A DNA stretch of 64,000 nt from Burkholderiaceae bacterium (GTDB lineage Bacteria > Pseudomonadota > Gammaproteobacteria > Burkholderiales > Burkholderiaceae_F). Location: assembly GCA_022843955.1 (NCBI GenBank), contig JALHMQ010000002.1:186001-250000 (forward strand), in the 5' to 3' direction. The translations under genes were made by a program, and so were the position numbers. Of the stretch, positions 34,962 through 42,375 are shown piece after piece. Below the pieces are notes generated by a model. It did not search any database and had not been told where the DNA came from. It saw only the letters and a program-made list of their open reading frames with translations. Position 1 is the first letter of the stretch, and the number at the start of each line of letters is the position of its first letter.

Positions 34962-35822
34962 TCAGAACCCGAGAGAGGCCAGCAGGTCGTCGACGCCGGC
35001 CTGATCCGTCACCACGTCGCTGCGACCTTCGGCCTTGACCACCGGACCCTCAAGCATCTCGGGTTCGATCTTGCGGCGCTGCTCGGGCGGGGTGGTTTCG
35101 ATCAGCAGCTTGAGCAGCTGCTCTTCCATGTTCTGCGCCAGGGTGACCACCTTGCGGATCACCTGCCCGGTCAGATCGTGGAAGTCCTGCGCCATCATGA
35201 TGTCGGTGAGGATCGCCTGGGTGGCATCGGTCTGGCCGCCTACGCCGGCGAAGAACGAGCAGGTTTCGTCGACCAACTGGCGCCCGGCAGGGGTGGCGCG
35301 CTGCGCGTCCTGCGCGGTGTACTGCGCCACGGCCTGCCAGCGCCTGCGCAGGTCGGCGGCCCGTTGGGTCATCTGTTCCTGCACCACGCGCGCCTGGTCG
35401 ACCGCGTTGAGCACCTTCTCCGCGGCCTCGCCGGTCACGCGGGCGATGTAGGTCAGGCGATCGCGCGCATCGGGCAATTGGTCATGCGTGCCCTGCAGTT
35501 CCTTGTCATAGCCCAGCTCGCGCAGCGCATCGTGCAGCGTGCGGGTCAGGTGACCGATGCGCTGGTACACGGCGTCGGCCGGGATGCCGGTATCTGCGGG
35601 CAAGGCGGTGAGCAGCGGCCCACCGGTGCCAACTGCGTCGACCGTGCCGTGCACCACGGCGACGTGCTCCTCGGCCACTACCACGGCTGGCGTGGCGTCA
35701 TTCGAGGGTGCGGTTGCGGGTGCGGTTGCGGGCTTGCGGCGGCGTGGTTTGCGCGGTTTGGCCACGGTGGCGGGGTCCATGCCGGACGCCTCGCAGTGCA
35801 TGGCGACGCGGGTGTCATCCAT
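34962..35822 (-). CDS. cheZ: CheZ, CheY-phosphate phosphatase
   Basis: CheZ removes phosphate from CheY to reset motor switching. The 286-residue protein is longer than the enteric one because of a basic, Ala/Pro-rich N-terminus (KPRKPRRRKPATAPATAP). The helical core has the active-site helix MMAQDFHDLTGQVIRKVV, with the conserved Gln and Asp of CheZ. The C-terminus VDDLLASLGF is the CheY-binding tail. It is 2 nt after cheY and the last gene of motA-motB-cheY-cheZ. Confidence 0.95.
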   Translation of the reverse strand: MDDTRVAMHCEASGMDPATVAKPRKPRRRKPATAPATAPSNDATPAVVVAEEHVAVVHGTVDAVGTGGPLLTALPADTGIPADAVYQRIGHLTRTLHDALRELGYDKELQGTHDQLPDARDRLTYIARVTGEAAEKVLNAVDQARVVQEQMTQRAADLRRRWQAVAQYTAQDAQRATPAGRQLVDETCSFFAGVGGQTDATQAILTDIMMAQDFHDLTGQVIRKVVTLAQNMEEQLLKLLIETTPPEQRRKIEPEMLEGPVVKAEGRSDVVTDQAGVDDLLASLGF

Positions 35823-35824
35823 GG

Positions 35825-36208
35825 TCAGGCCGCCTGTTTCTGCAGGATCTTTTGCACTTTTTCTTCCAGCGTGGCCTTGGTGAAAGGCTTGACGATGTAG
35901 CCCGCGGCGCCGCCCTGGGCGGCGGCGACGATGTCGTCCTTCTTCGCTTCGGCCGTCACCATCAGGACGGGGAGAGCCTTGAGGCCAGCGTCCGCCTTGA
36001 TGCTCTTGAGCAGCTCGAAGCCGTTCATGTTCGGCATGTTGATATCGGAGACCACGAAGTCGAACTTGCTCGCGCGCAGCATGGTCAGCGCGATGGCACC
36101 GTCTTCGGCCTCTTCGGCATTGGTGAAGCCGATTTCCTTCAGCAGGTTGCGCACGATGCGTCGCATCGTCGAGAAGTCGTCAACGATCAGAAAACGCGGA
36201 TCGCTCAT
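35825..36208 (-). CDS. cheY: CheY, chemotaxis response regulator
   Basis: CheY-phosphate binds FliM and FliN to reverse the motor. The 127-residue single receiver domain has the acidic pair in [14 protein letters not shown], the phosphorylation site in [12 protein letters not shown] (Asp55), Thr in [10 protein letters not shown] and Lys in YIVKPFT. The sequence is close to enteric CheY. It is followed 2 nt later by cheZ; the upstream gap to motB is about 125 nt. Confidence 0.97.
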   Translation of the reverse strand: MSDPRFLIVDDFSTMRRIVRNLLKEIGFTNAEEAEDGAIALTMLRASKFDFVVSDINMPNMNGFELLKSIKADAGLKALPVLMVTAEAKKDDIVAAAQGGAAGYIVKPFTKATLEEKVQKILQKQAA

Positions 36209-36334
36209 GGATCACTCCGGAATTCGATTGCAGGCGCACGCCCGCATGCCGGGCTCGCCGCTCCAGACGGAGTGTGGGCGGGCAGGGGATGCCGCGATCG
36301 GCCGAAAAGTCGTCACCTTGCACCGTGTCTCTGC

Positions 36335-37375
36335 TTATTGCGCGACGGATGCCTCGGCCGATGTCTGCCCGTCGGCCGCCGGGGCGACCGCTGCTGCGCT
36401 CACGGCCGCGGCAACGTCGCCGGTCGGCTTGGGCGCGGCTGCGGCGGCGGGCTCGATACCGGCGTCTTCGAGTTCACGCTCGAGGTCTTCGGCCCGGCCG
36501 GCCTCGATCTCTCCGCCGGCCTGATTCATCCGCTCCTCGGCAATCTTGTTCATCACGATGATCGAGATGCGACGGTTCAGCGGATCGCGCGGGTTCTCCT
36601 TGTTCAACAGATTGGAGTCCGCCAGGCCAACCACACGCACGATCTTGTTCCCCGTCATGCCACCGGCGATCAGCTCGCGCCGCGAAGCATTGGCACGATC
36701 GGCCGACAGTTCCCAGTTCGAGTAGCCGCGTTCGCCGCCGACGTACGGCGCCGCATCGGTGTGGCCCGACAGCGCCACCTTGTTGTCGACCTCGTTGAGC
36801 ACCTTGCCGATCTCCTGCAGCAGATCGCGCATGTAGGGCTGCACCTGGGCGCCACCGAGCGAGAACATCGGCCGGTTGAAGTCGTCGACGATCTGGATGC
36901 GCAGCCCGTCGGGCGTGATCTCGACGCGGATCTGGTGCCGCATGTCTGCCAGCTTGGGATTGAGTTGCAGGGCGGACTCGACCTTGGCCTTCAGTGCCTC
37001 CATCTGCTCGCGCTCGCGCTTGGCGCGCTCGGCACGCTCCTTGGCGGTCATCTTGCGTCTGGCCTCGACATCGCCGTTCTTCACCTGGCCGGCGCGATCG
37101 GTGAGGCTGGTGCCGCCGCCCTGGATCACCGAGGTGGCATCGCCCGCGCCCGAGCCGCCCGACAGCGCCACCGCCAGCGGTGTCTGGAAGTAGTCGGCAA
37201 TGCCCTTGAGGTCGCCCTTGGTGGTCGAACCGAGCAGCCACATCAGCAGGAAGAACGCCATCATCGCGGTGACGAAGTCGGCGTAGGCGATCTTCCAGGC
37301 GCCACCGTGATGGGCGTGGCCGCCCTTCTTGATGCGCTTGATGACGATGGTGCTTTTTGCTTTTTCGGACGACAT
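36335..37375 (-). CDS. motB: MotB, stator protein
   Basis: MotB anchors the stator to peptidoglycan and carries the proton-binding aspartate. The 346-residue protein has the membrane helix WKIAYADFVTAMMAFFLLMW with the essential Asp32, the plug region (YFQTPLAVAL), and an OmpA-like domain (ALSGHTDAAPYVGGERGYSN, WELSADRANASRRELIAGGM, NRRISIIVMNK). The last 50 residues are Ala-rich and disordered-looking. It is separated from motA by a 409-nt composite repeat element instead of being adjacent. Confidence 0.97.
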   Translation of the reverse strand: MSSEKAKSTIVIKRIKKGGHAHHGGAWKIAYADFVTAMMAFFLLMWLLGSTTKGDLKGIADYFQTPLAVALSGGSGAGDATSVIQGGGTSLTDRAGQVKNGDVEARRKMTAKERAERAKREREQMEALKAKVESALQLNPKLADMRHQIRVEITPDGLRIQIVDDFNRPMFSLGGAQVQPYMRDLLQEIGKVLNEVDNKVALSGHTDAAPYVGGERGYSNWELSADRANASRRELIAGGMTGNKIVRVVGLADSNLLNKENPRDPLNRRISIIVMNKIAEERMNQAGGEIEAGRAEDLERELEDAGIEPAAAAAPKPTGDVAAAVSAAAVAPAADGQTSAEASVAQ

Positions 37376-37383
37376 GGCGCATT

Positions 37384-37797
37384 CACTTTCGGTGTACGCG
37401 AGCCCTTCGGTCTCGCACGTGCACCGAAAGTGCTAGATGTTGTTCAACTTGGCCGGCGAAGCCGGACCAAGCTGAAAAGTTGGCGCGCTGCACGTTGTTG
37501 CGCTCGCCAGGGTGTCGGTGCGGCGCGACTGCGTCGCTTTGCATCGACACGCGCGGCCTTCGCCGCGCGCTGTTCCAGTGCGGGCCTCGTGCCCGCATCG
37601 AGGGCCAGCGCGACGCAGCCGCATCGGCCCTCGTGCCGGGTCGGCGCAACAACGTGCAGCCGACCCGCCACTTCGACTTCGTCTGGCTCCGCCAGCGAAG
37701 TCGAACCAACTATTCCGCTGAAGGTGCACGTGCGACCGCGCAGCGGTCGCGTACACCTTCAGCGCTTCTGCGTCGCGTACACCTTCAGCGCTTCTGC
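37384..37797. repeat. composite inverted hairpin element inserted between motA and motB
   Basis: The element opens with a family C hairpin (37384-37432; arms CACTTTCG and CGAAAGTG around GTGTACGCGA and TCGCACGTGCAC) and a family A hairpin (37449-37472; CTTGG and CCAAG around CCGGC, GAA, GCCGG). It ends with a family A hairpin (37672-37705) and an oppositely oriented family C hairpin (37716-37764; arms CGCTGAAG and CTTCAGCG). Internal segments are also inverted repeats, such as TGCACGTTGTTGCG near 37490 and its complement near 37645. An exact 26-bp tandem duplication (37746-37771 and 37772-37797) ends the element, and the motA stop codon lies in its second unit. I see no gene in it. Confidence 0.85.
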
Positions 37798-38645
37798 TTG
37801 ACGTGCTTTTCCAGTTCCACGAACGACGGCCTCTCGGTCGAGTACAGCACCTTGCGGCCGAACTCGACCGCCACTGCGGGCGCATAGCCCTGCAGGCTCG
37901 CCAGCAGGGTGGCCTTCACGCACTGCAGTTCCTTGCCGCTCTCGTCGATCTTTGCTTCGAGCAGCTTCGCCAGCGGGCTGACGAAGCCATAGGCGAGCAG
38001 GATGCCGAGGAAGGTGCCGACCAGCGCGCTGGCGATCATCGCGCCCAGCTCGGACGGCGGCTTGCCGACCGAGGCCATGGTCTTGATCACCCCCAGCACC
38101 GCGGCCACGATGCCGAACGCAGGCAGGCCGTCACCCATGTTCTGGATCGCCAGCGCCGGCACCATCGCCTCGTGGTGATGGGTATCGATCTCCTGATCCA
38201 TCAGGTTCTCGATTTCCAGCGGATTCATGTTGCCGCTGACCATCATGCGCAGGTAGTCGCAGATGAACTCGACCAGGTGATGATCGTTGCCTACGGTCGG
38301 GTGCTTCTTGAACAGCGCGCTCTTGTGCGGGTCCTCGACGTCGGCCTCGATCGCCATCATCCCTTCCTTGCGCACCTTGGACAGGATGTCGTAGAGAAGC
38401 GCCATCAGCGCCATGTAGCGCGCCTTGGTGTACTTGGAGTTCTTGAACAGGGTGGGCAGCGCCTTGAACGTCGCCTTCACCGTCTTGCTCGGGTTGGCGA
38501 CCACGAACGCGCCCGAGGCGGCGCCGAAGATGATGAACATCTCGATCGGTGCCGCCTTGGCCAGGATGGCCACGTTCCCGCCGACGAATATGTATCCGCC
38601 GAAGACGCAGAACAGGACCAGCGCGTAACCGATGATGACGTACAT
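37785..38645 (-). CDS. motA: MotA, stator proton channel protein
   Basis: MotA and MotB form the proton-driven stator. The 286-residue product starts MYVIIGYALVLFCVFGGYIF, then a second helix (PIEMFIIFGAASGAFVVANP). It keeps the cytoplasmic charged loop (ARYMALMALLYDILSKVRKE) and helices 3-4 with MGDGLPAFGIVAAVLGVIKT and IASALVGTFLGILLAYGFVS. A FliA promoter lies about 120 nt upstream. The last codons (KQKR, stop) are inside a duplicated repeat unit. Confidence 0.97.
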   Translation of the reverse strand: MYVIIGYALVLFCVFGGYIFVGGNVAILAKAAPIEMFIIFGAASGAFVVANPSKTVKATFKALPTLFKNSKYTKARYMALMALLYDILSKVRKEGMMAIEADVEDPHKSALFKKHPTVGNDHHLVEFICDYLRMMVSGNMNPLEIENLMDQEIDTHHHEAMVPALAIQNMGDGLPAFGIVAAVLGVIKTMASVGKPPSELGAMIASALVGTFLGILLAYGFVSPLAKLLEAKIDESGKELQCVKATLLASLQGYAPAVAVEFGRKVLYSTERPSFVELEKHVKQKR

Positions 38646-39050
38646 TCAGAAGCCTTTTTTCCTCGCGCTGTGCTGCTTTGACTGGCCGCGGTGGTGGCCC
38701 ACCCTCGATCTCGCCTGCTTTGCGGGACCGGGACGACCGCAACCGCCGCGTTACATCCGCTTCCGGGGTTACGGCAGTGCCAGGCGCTAACTTGAACGCA
38801 TGGCTGCCGGCTTAGCCGCCCACGGCGATGCAAATCTCCCTGTATTTCAGTCGATCCGTGGGCAACCATCGTCGTTTGCCCGCCATGGCGGCGAGTGAGC
38901 GCAATTGCAGACCGATGCCGGCCCTAATCAACTGACCGACGCAGGCCGGGGTGCGGGAAGCTTGATGTCGAATCGCCCGATCCTCGGTTCGGCCCGGCTT
39001 GCGTGCGCGGGTCCGCTGCCGCGGTGCGGGCCGGCCAGTGCACAGGACTC
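38646..39050. other. 405-nt divergent intergenic region between motA and the PilZ gene
   Basis: I see the FliA promoter for motA (38768-38795) but no gene. On the plus strand I found no good FliA or sigma-70 promoter for the PilZ gene. Confidence 0.6.
38768..38795 (-). promoter_or_regulatory. sigma-28 promoter for motA-motB-cheY-cheZ
   Basis: On the minus strand TCAAGTTA (38788-38795), 12 nt, then GCCGTAAC (38768-38775). The -35 fits well; the -10 keeps GCCG and the final A residues only in part. The placement, about 120 nt before motA, is right for the late motor operon. Confidence 0.65.
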
Positions 39051-40001
39051 ATGAAGCCAAGCGAACTGCAGCCGGTGGCCCGCCTCGATGTGAGGCTGGG
39101 GCGCCCGATCCCCTTCCCGGTCTACGACCGGTCGGGACGGTTGCTGCTCGCCGCCGGCCAGGTGGTCAATGACGCCCGGGCGCTGGATGCCCTGATCGAG
39201 CGCGGCCTGTACTGCAACCCGCGCTGGACCTGGGGCTACGACGGCTACGTGCGCGATGCGCGCATCGACGACGACAACGGTCCGTCCACCGATGCCGGCT
39301 GGGGCAGTTCCCGCCCGAGCGGCTCGCGCTCATCCAAGCGCAACCGACCCACGCCGAGCTCGCGCATGTTGCGGGTGTGGACCGAGGGATCGAATCCGGA
39401 CGAGGCGATGACCGTCAAGCTGATCGGCGTGCACGAGGGCAAGACACTCGTCATCACCGCGCCCGAACGCGACGGCAAGCTGGCTTTCGTGAAGGAAGGC
39501 AACGTCTACTGCTTCCGCGGCTTTTCTGGCGAACTGGTGTACGAGTTCAAGGCCGCCGTGCACAAGACGCGCTTCGAACCGTACCCGTACCTGCACGTGG
39601 ACTGGCCGCAGGACTGGCAGATGAGCCGGCGCCGACTGCGCGAGGCACGCCGCGTCGGGGTCGAGGTGCCGTGCATCGTCTACCCGGACGCCGAGGGCAG
39701 CGAGGTCTTCGTCAAGGCGGTGATCAACGACCTGTCGACCGGCGGTGCGTCAGTGGTCTTCAAGGACAGCGTGCCCAAGCTGCAGCCGCGCGTGCGGCTG
39801 GCGTTCCGGCTGCAGGTCGCCGGCCAGCAGGTCCTGTTCGAAGCCACCGCGGAGGTCGCGCGTCAGCCGGACAAGGCGGTCGCCGAGCCGTCGGCCGGTC
39901 TGCAGTTCGACAATCTGACCGACACCGAGAGGCTGGCGCTGTACGCCTTCGTCTACCACCAGATCGTGCGCGAGATCGAGCTGCCGCTGCACGGCGACTG
40001 A
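39051..40001 (+). CDS. PilZ-domain c-di-GMP-binding protein, YcgR-like
   Basis: The ATG at 39051 (MKPSELQPVARLDVRLGRPI) gives 316 residues. The first part (about 10-60) has the form PFPVYDRSGRLLLAAGQVVN with ALDALIERGLYCNP, a small domain often found ahead of regulatory modules. The middle is YcgR-like (AMTVKLIGVHEGKTLVITAP, FLEKEGNVY-like). The C-terminal PilZ domain has RRRLREARRVGVEVPC and NDLSTGG, the two c-di-GMP motifs. It is divergent from motA. A role as a second motility effector is likely by context, but it could control another c-di-GMP output. Confidence 0.85.
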   Translation: MKPSELQPVARLDVRLGRPIPFPVYDRSGRLLLAAGQVVNDARALDALIERGLYCNPRWTWGYDGYVRDARIDDDNGPSTDAGWGSSRPSGSRSSKRNRPTPSSRMLRVWTEGSNPDEAMTVKLIGVHEGKTLVITAPERDGKLAFVKEGNVYCFRGFSGELVYEFKAAVHKTRFEPYPYLHVDWPQDWQMSRRRLREARRVGVEVPCIVYPDAEGSEVFVKAVINDLSTGGASVVFKDSVPKLQPRVRLAFRLQVAGQQVLFEATAEVARQPDKAVAEPSAGLQFDNLTDTERLALYAFVYHQIVREIELPLHGD

Positions 40002-40043
40002 ACGCCGCCCGCCTCGCCGGGCCGCACCTTGCCTTGGGTCGAT

Positions 40044-41075
40044 TCAGCTGTGCCCGATCACCGGATGCGGCTGGTAAGGCGCCTTCAGGCGCGCGTCTTC
40101 TTCCGGCGTGAGTTTCAGATCCACCGCGGCCAGCACGTCGTCCAGCTGTTCCGGCCGACTCGCACCAACGATCGGGCAGCTCACCCCCGGCTGGTTCATC
40201 AGCCAGGCGTAGGCGAGCGTGGCGTTGCTGATGCCGCGCTCGGCGGCAAGCGCGGTGACCGCGTCCACCACGGCGAAATCGGCGTCCCGGTAGTAGTACT
40301 TCTGCGCGATGTCGTCGGTACTGGCGCGCACGGTCGCCCCCTGCTGCGCCTTGTCCTCGCGCGAGCGCGTGCCGGCGAGAAAGCCCCGCGCCAGCGGGCT
40401 CCACGGCATCAGGCCCACGCCAGTGGCGCGGCAATACGGAATCACCTCGCGCTCTTCTTCGCGATAGGCCAGGTTGTAATGGTTCTGCATCGACACGAAC
40501 CGGGTCAGGCCGTGACGCTCGGCGGCAAACTGCAGGGTCGCGAACTGCCACGCGAACATGCTGGAGGCGCCCAGGTAGCGGACCTTGCCGCTCTTGACCA
40601 CGTCATGCAGCGCCTGCATGGTTTCCTCAACCGGCGTGTCGCGGTCGAAGCGGTGGATCTGATAGAGATCGATGTGGTCCAGACCCAGCCGCTTGAGGCT
40701 GGCGTCGACCGCATTCATGATCCTCTTGCGCGACAGGCCGCTCATGTTGGGCCGCTTGGGCGGCTGCGGTCCAGGCGCATTGCCACCCTTGAACTCCATG
40801 TCCACCGGGAAGTAGACCTTGGTGGCCACGACGATCTCGTCGCGCGGCGCGTACTGCCGCAGGATCCGCCCAGTCAGTTCCTCGGACACGCCGGCCGAGT
40901 ACAGGTCGGCCGTGTCGAACACGGTGATGCCGGCGTCGAGCGCGCGGCGCACCACCGGGATCGCCTGCTCCTCGGTGCGCACCCACGGCCGCCACTGCGG
41001 CGAGCCGAAGGTCATCATGCCCAACGCCACGCGCGAGACCTTGAGCCCGCTCGCCCCCAGATTCACGTATCGCAT
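40044..41075 (-). CDS. aldo/keto reductase
   Basis: This NADPH-dependent oxidoreductase has 343 residues from the ATG at 41073-41075 (MRYVNLGASGLKVSRVALGM). The family's catalytic set is visible: Asp and Tyr in TVFDTADLYSAGVSEE, Lys in IVVATKVYFP and His in IDLYQIHRFD. The cofactor region reads SCPIVGASRPEQLDDVLAAV. A GTG at 41096 would add seven residues and overlap the stop of the upstream gene. Substrate is unknown. It has no evident link to motility and interrupts the flagellar block. Confidence 0.92.
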   Translation of the reverse strand: MRYVNLGASGLKVSRVALGMMTFGSPQWRPWVRTEEQAIPVVRRALDAGITVFDTADLYSAGVSEELTGRILRQYAPRDEIVVATKVYFPVDMEFKGGNAPGPQPPKRPNMSGLSRKRIMNAVDASLKRLGLDHIDLYQIHRFDRDTPVEETMQALHDVVKSGKVRYLGASSMFAWQFATLQFAAERHGLTRFVSMQNHYNLAYREEEREVIPYCRATGVGLMPWSPLARGFLAGTRSREDKAQQGATVRASTDDIAQKYYYRDADFAVVDAVTALAAERGISNATLAYAWLMNQPGVSCPIVGASRPEQLDDVLAAVDLKLTPEEDARLKAPYQPHPVIGHS

Positions 41076-41092
41076 CGACGGCCCGCCCGGTG

Positions 41093-41383
41093 TCACATGC
41101 CAAGCAGGCGACCAATGCGCGCCAGGTAATCGCCGCTCTTGACCGCATCGGTGAGCAGTTCGTCGGTCAGCACATGCATCCGTTCGCGCAGACCGGTCAG
41201 GCCCGCATGCACGTCGGCCGGCACAGGCTCCTCGGACGCCAGCAGGATGCGCAACTGCTCGACCTCGCTGCGCAGCGTGTCGGTATCACCCGATCCGGCC
41301 CGCGCCCGCGCCAGGTCTTCTTCCAGTTGATCGACCAGGCGAGCGACCGCCTCCAGGTCGACGCCGCGTTGTGTTCCGGCCAT
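41093..41383 (-). CDS. small hypothetical coiled-coil protein
   Basis: I do not recognise this 96-residue protein with confidence. It is acidic and helical: VDLEAVARLVDQLEEDLARA, TLRSEVEQLRILLASEEPVP, LRERMHVLTDELLTDAVKSG, ending YLARIGRLLGM. No signal or membrane helix is seen. It is immediately upstream of the aldo/keto reductase, with stop and start nearly overlapping, so it is probably cotranscribed with it. The region upstream is a composite repeat element. Confidence 0.6.
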   Translation of the reverse strand: MAGTQRGVDLEAVARLVDQLEEDLARARAGSGDTDTLRSEVEQLRILLASEEPVPADVHAGLTGLRERMHVLTDELLTDAVKSGDYLARIGRLLGM

Positions 41384-41421
41384 GCTGCCCTCCGTTGGTT
41401 GCTGCCGGAGTTTAGGCCGTT

Positions 41422-41779
41422 CACTTTCGGTGTACGCGATCGCTGCGCGATCGCACGTGCACCGAAAGTGCTATGTCCAGTTCAACTTCACCGGCGAAGC
41501 CGGATGAAGTCGAATCGGGTGGTCCGCTGCACGTTGCTGCGCGAACCACGAGGCGCGGGGAAACCCGCGCCGAGCGCTCCGTTCGATGCCGAGAGATGGT
41601 GAAAGGACGCCGCCCGCGGCGTGTGTCGATGCAAGCGAACGCGCGCATCGACTCCAGGTTTGCGCAGCAGAGCGCAGCGAACCTTCCTTTCGGCTTCATC
41701 CGGCTCCGCCGGTGAAGTCGAACTAACTACTCCGCTGTGCGTGCACGTGCGAGCCGCAGGCTCGCGTACACGCACAGCG
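41422..41779. repeat. second composite inverted hairpin element, between fliE and the coiled-coil gene
   Basis: It has the same layout as 37384-37797: a family C hairpin (41422-41470, arms CACTTTCG and CGAAAGTG), a family A hairpin (41485-41510, ACTTCA and TGAAGT), an interior of about 180 nt, a family A hairpin in the other orientation (41694-41717), and an inverted family C hairpin (41733-41779, arms CGCTGTGC and GCACAGCG). Interior segments shared with the first element include GCTGCACGTTG and GTGTCGATGCAA. It ends 5 nt from the fliE stop codon. Open frames crossing it are not convincing genes. It fills the 401-nt gap. Confidence 0.85.
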
Positions 41780-41784
41780 CCCGC

Positions 41785-42105
41785 TTACACCGGCATGCTC
41801 ATGATCTGCTCGTACGCCTGCACCAGCCGGTTGCGCACCTGCACGGCGGCCTGGAACGACAGTGACGACTGGTTCATCGCGATCATCGTCTGCTCCAGGC
41901 TGACGTTGGGGTTCTCCAGCTGGAACTGACGCTGCAGTTCGGACGAGGTGTTCTGGTTGCGGCTCACGCTCTTGAGGGCCGATTCGAGCGACGACACGAA
42001 GTCGCCGCCGCCTTCGCCTGCAAGCGGCGTGGCAGACGGCGCAGCAGGCGCCTTGATGCCAGCGACCGCCTGCGCGATTTGTGAATTGATCGATCCGATC
42101 TGCAT
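41785..42105 (-). CDS. fliE: FliE, MS-ring/rod junction protein
   Basis: FliE links the MS ring to the rod. The ATG at 42103-42105 (MQIGSINSQIAQAVAGIKAP) has AGGTGG upstream and gives 106 residues, the family's size. The conserved C-terminal half reads FVSSLESALKSVSRNQ, NPNVSLEQTMIAMNQSSLSF and QAAVQVRNRLVQAYEQIMSM. It is divergent from fliF. A longer upstream frame to 42195 is Arg-rich and not FliE-like. Confidence 0.95.
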   Translation of the reverse strand: MQIGSINSQIAQAVAGIKAPAAPSATPLAGEGGGDFVSSLESALKSVSRNQNTSSELQRQFQLENPNVSLEQTMIAMNQSSLSFQAAVQVRNRLVQAYEQIMSMPV

Positions 42106-42191
42106 GACTGCCACCTGCCGTCGTGTCCGTGACCGGCAAGTTAGCCGCGCGGGCCGTTGATAAGCGCGGCGAATACCGGCCATTTCCGCCC

Positions 42192-42218
42192 TCAATTCGG
42201 GCCCGCTGCGGCCGATAA
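42192..42218 (+). promoter_or_regulatory. sigma-28-like promoter P1 for fliF operon
   Basis: TCAATTCG at 42192-42199, 11 nt, then a perfect GCCGATAA at 42211-42218. The -35 half lacks the G of TCAAG. It points toward fliF, about 160-180 nt downstream. Confidence 0.62.
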
Positions 42219-42246
42219 CGCGCTGCCCGGCCGATCTTGAGGGCGA

Positions 42247-42265
42247 TGTAGGAGTCCGCCCTACA
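42247..42265. promoter_or_regulatory. palindrome TGTAGG, 7 nt, CCTACA between fliE and fliF (candidate operator)
   Basis: TGTAGG at 42247-42252 and CCTACA at 42260-42265 with a 7-nt spacer. Halves and spacing are the same as at 33454-33472 upstream of flhD; the spacer bases differ. It lies between the two FliA-like promoters of the fliF operon and about 140 nt upstream of fliE. Confidence 0.6.
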
Positions 42266-42316
42266 GCCGCGCGGACTCGGTGGGGATTCCCCCGCTTATT
42301 CGGTGCTTAGGACCCC

Positions 42317-42343
42317 TCAAGTTCTCCGAATAATCGCCGCTGA
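42317..42343 (+). promoter_or_regulatory. sigma-28-like promoter P2 for fliF operon
   Basis: TCAAGTTC at 42317-42324, 11 nt, then GCCGCTGA at 42336-42343. The -35 is strong and the -10 has two mismatches. The start site would fall about 25-50 nt before fliF. Confidence 0.55.
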
Positions 42344-42375
42344 GAGCCGACCCTGCGCCCACCGCGCCGGGCGGC

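Noticed and set aside
41421-41715. Open frames of 80-95 codons crossing the composite element between fliE and the coiled-coil gene, with short peptide matches to frames in the motA-motB element
   Set aside because: The shared peptides follow from the repeated DNA; frames exist on both strands, composition is Arg-rich, and there are no good start signals. The element looks non-coding.
42106-42190. A FliA-like -10 (GCCGGTAT) on the minus strand upstream of fliE
   Set aside because: The bases at -35 (CGAATTGA) do not fit the consensus, so I do not call a FliA promoter for fliE.
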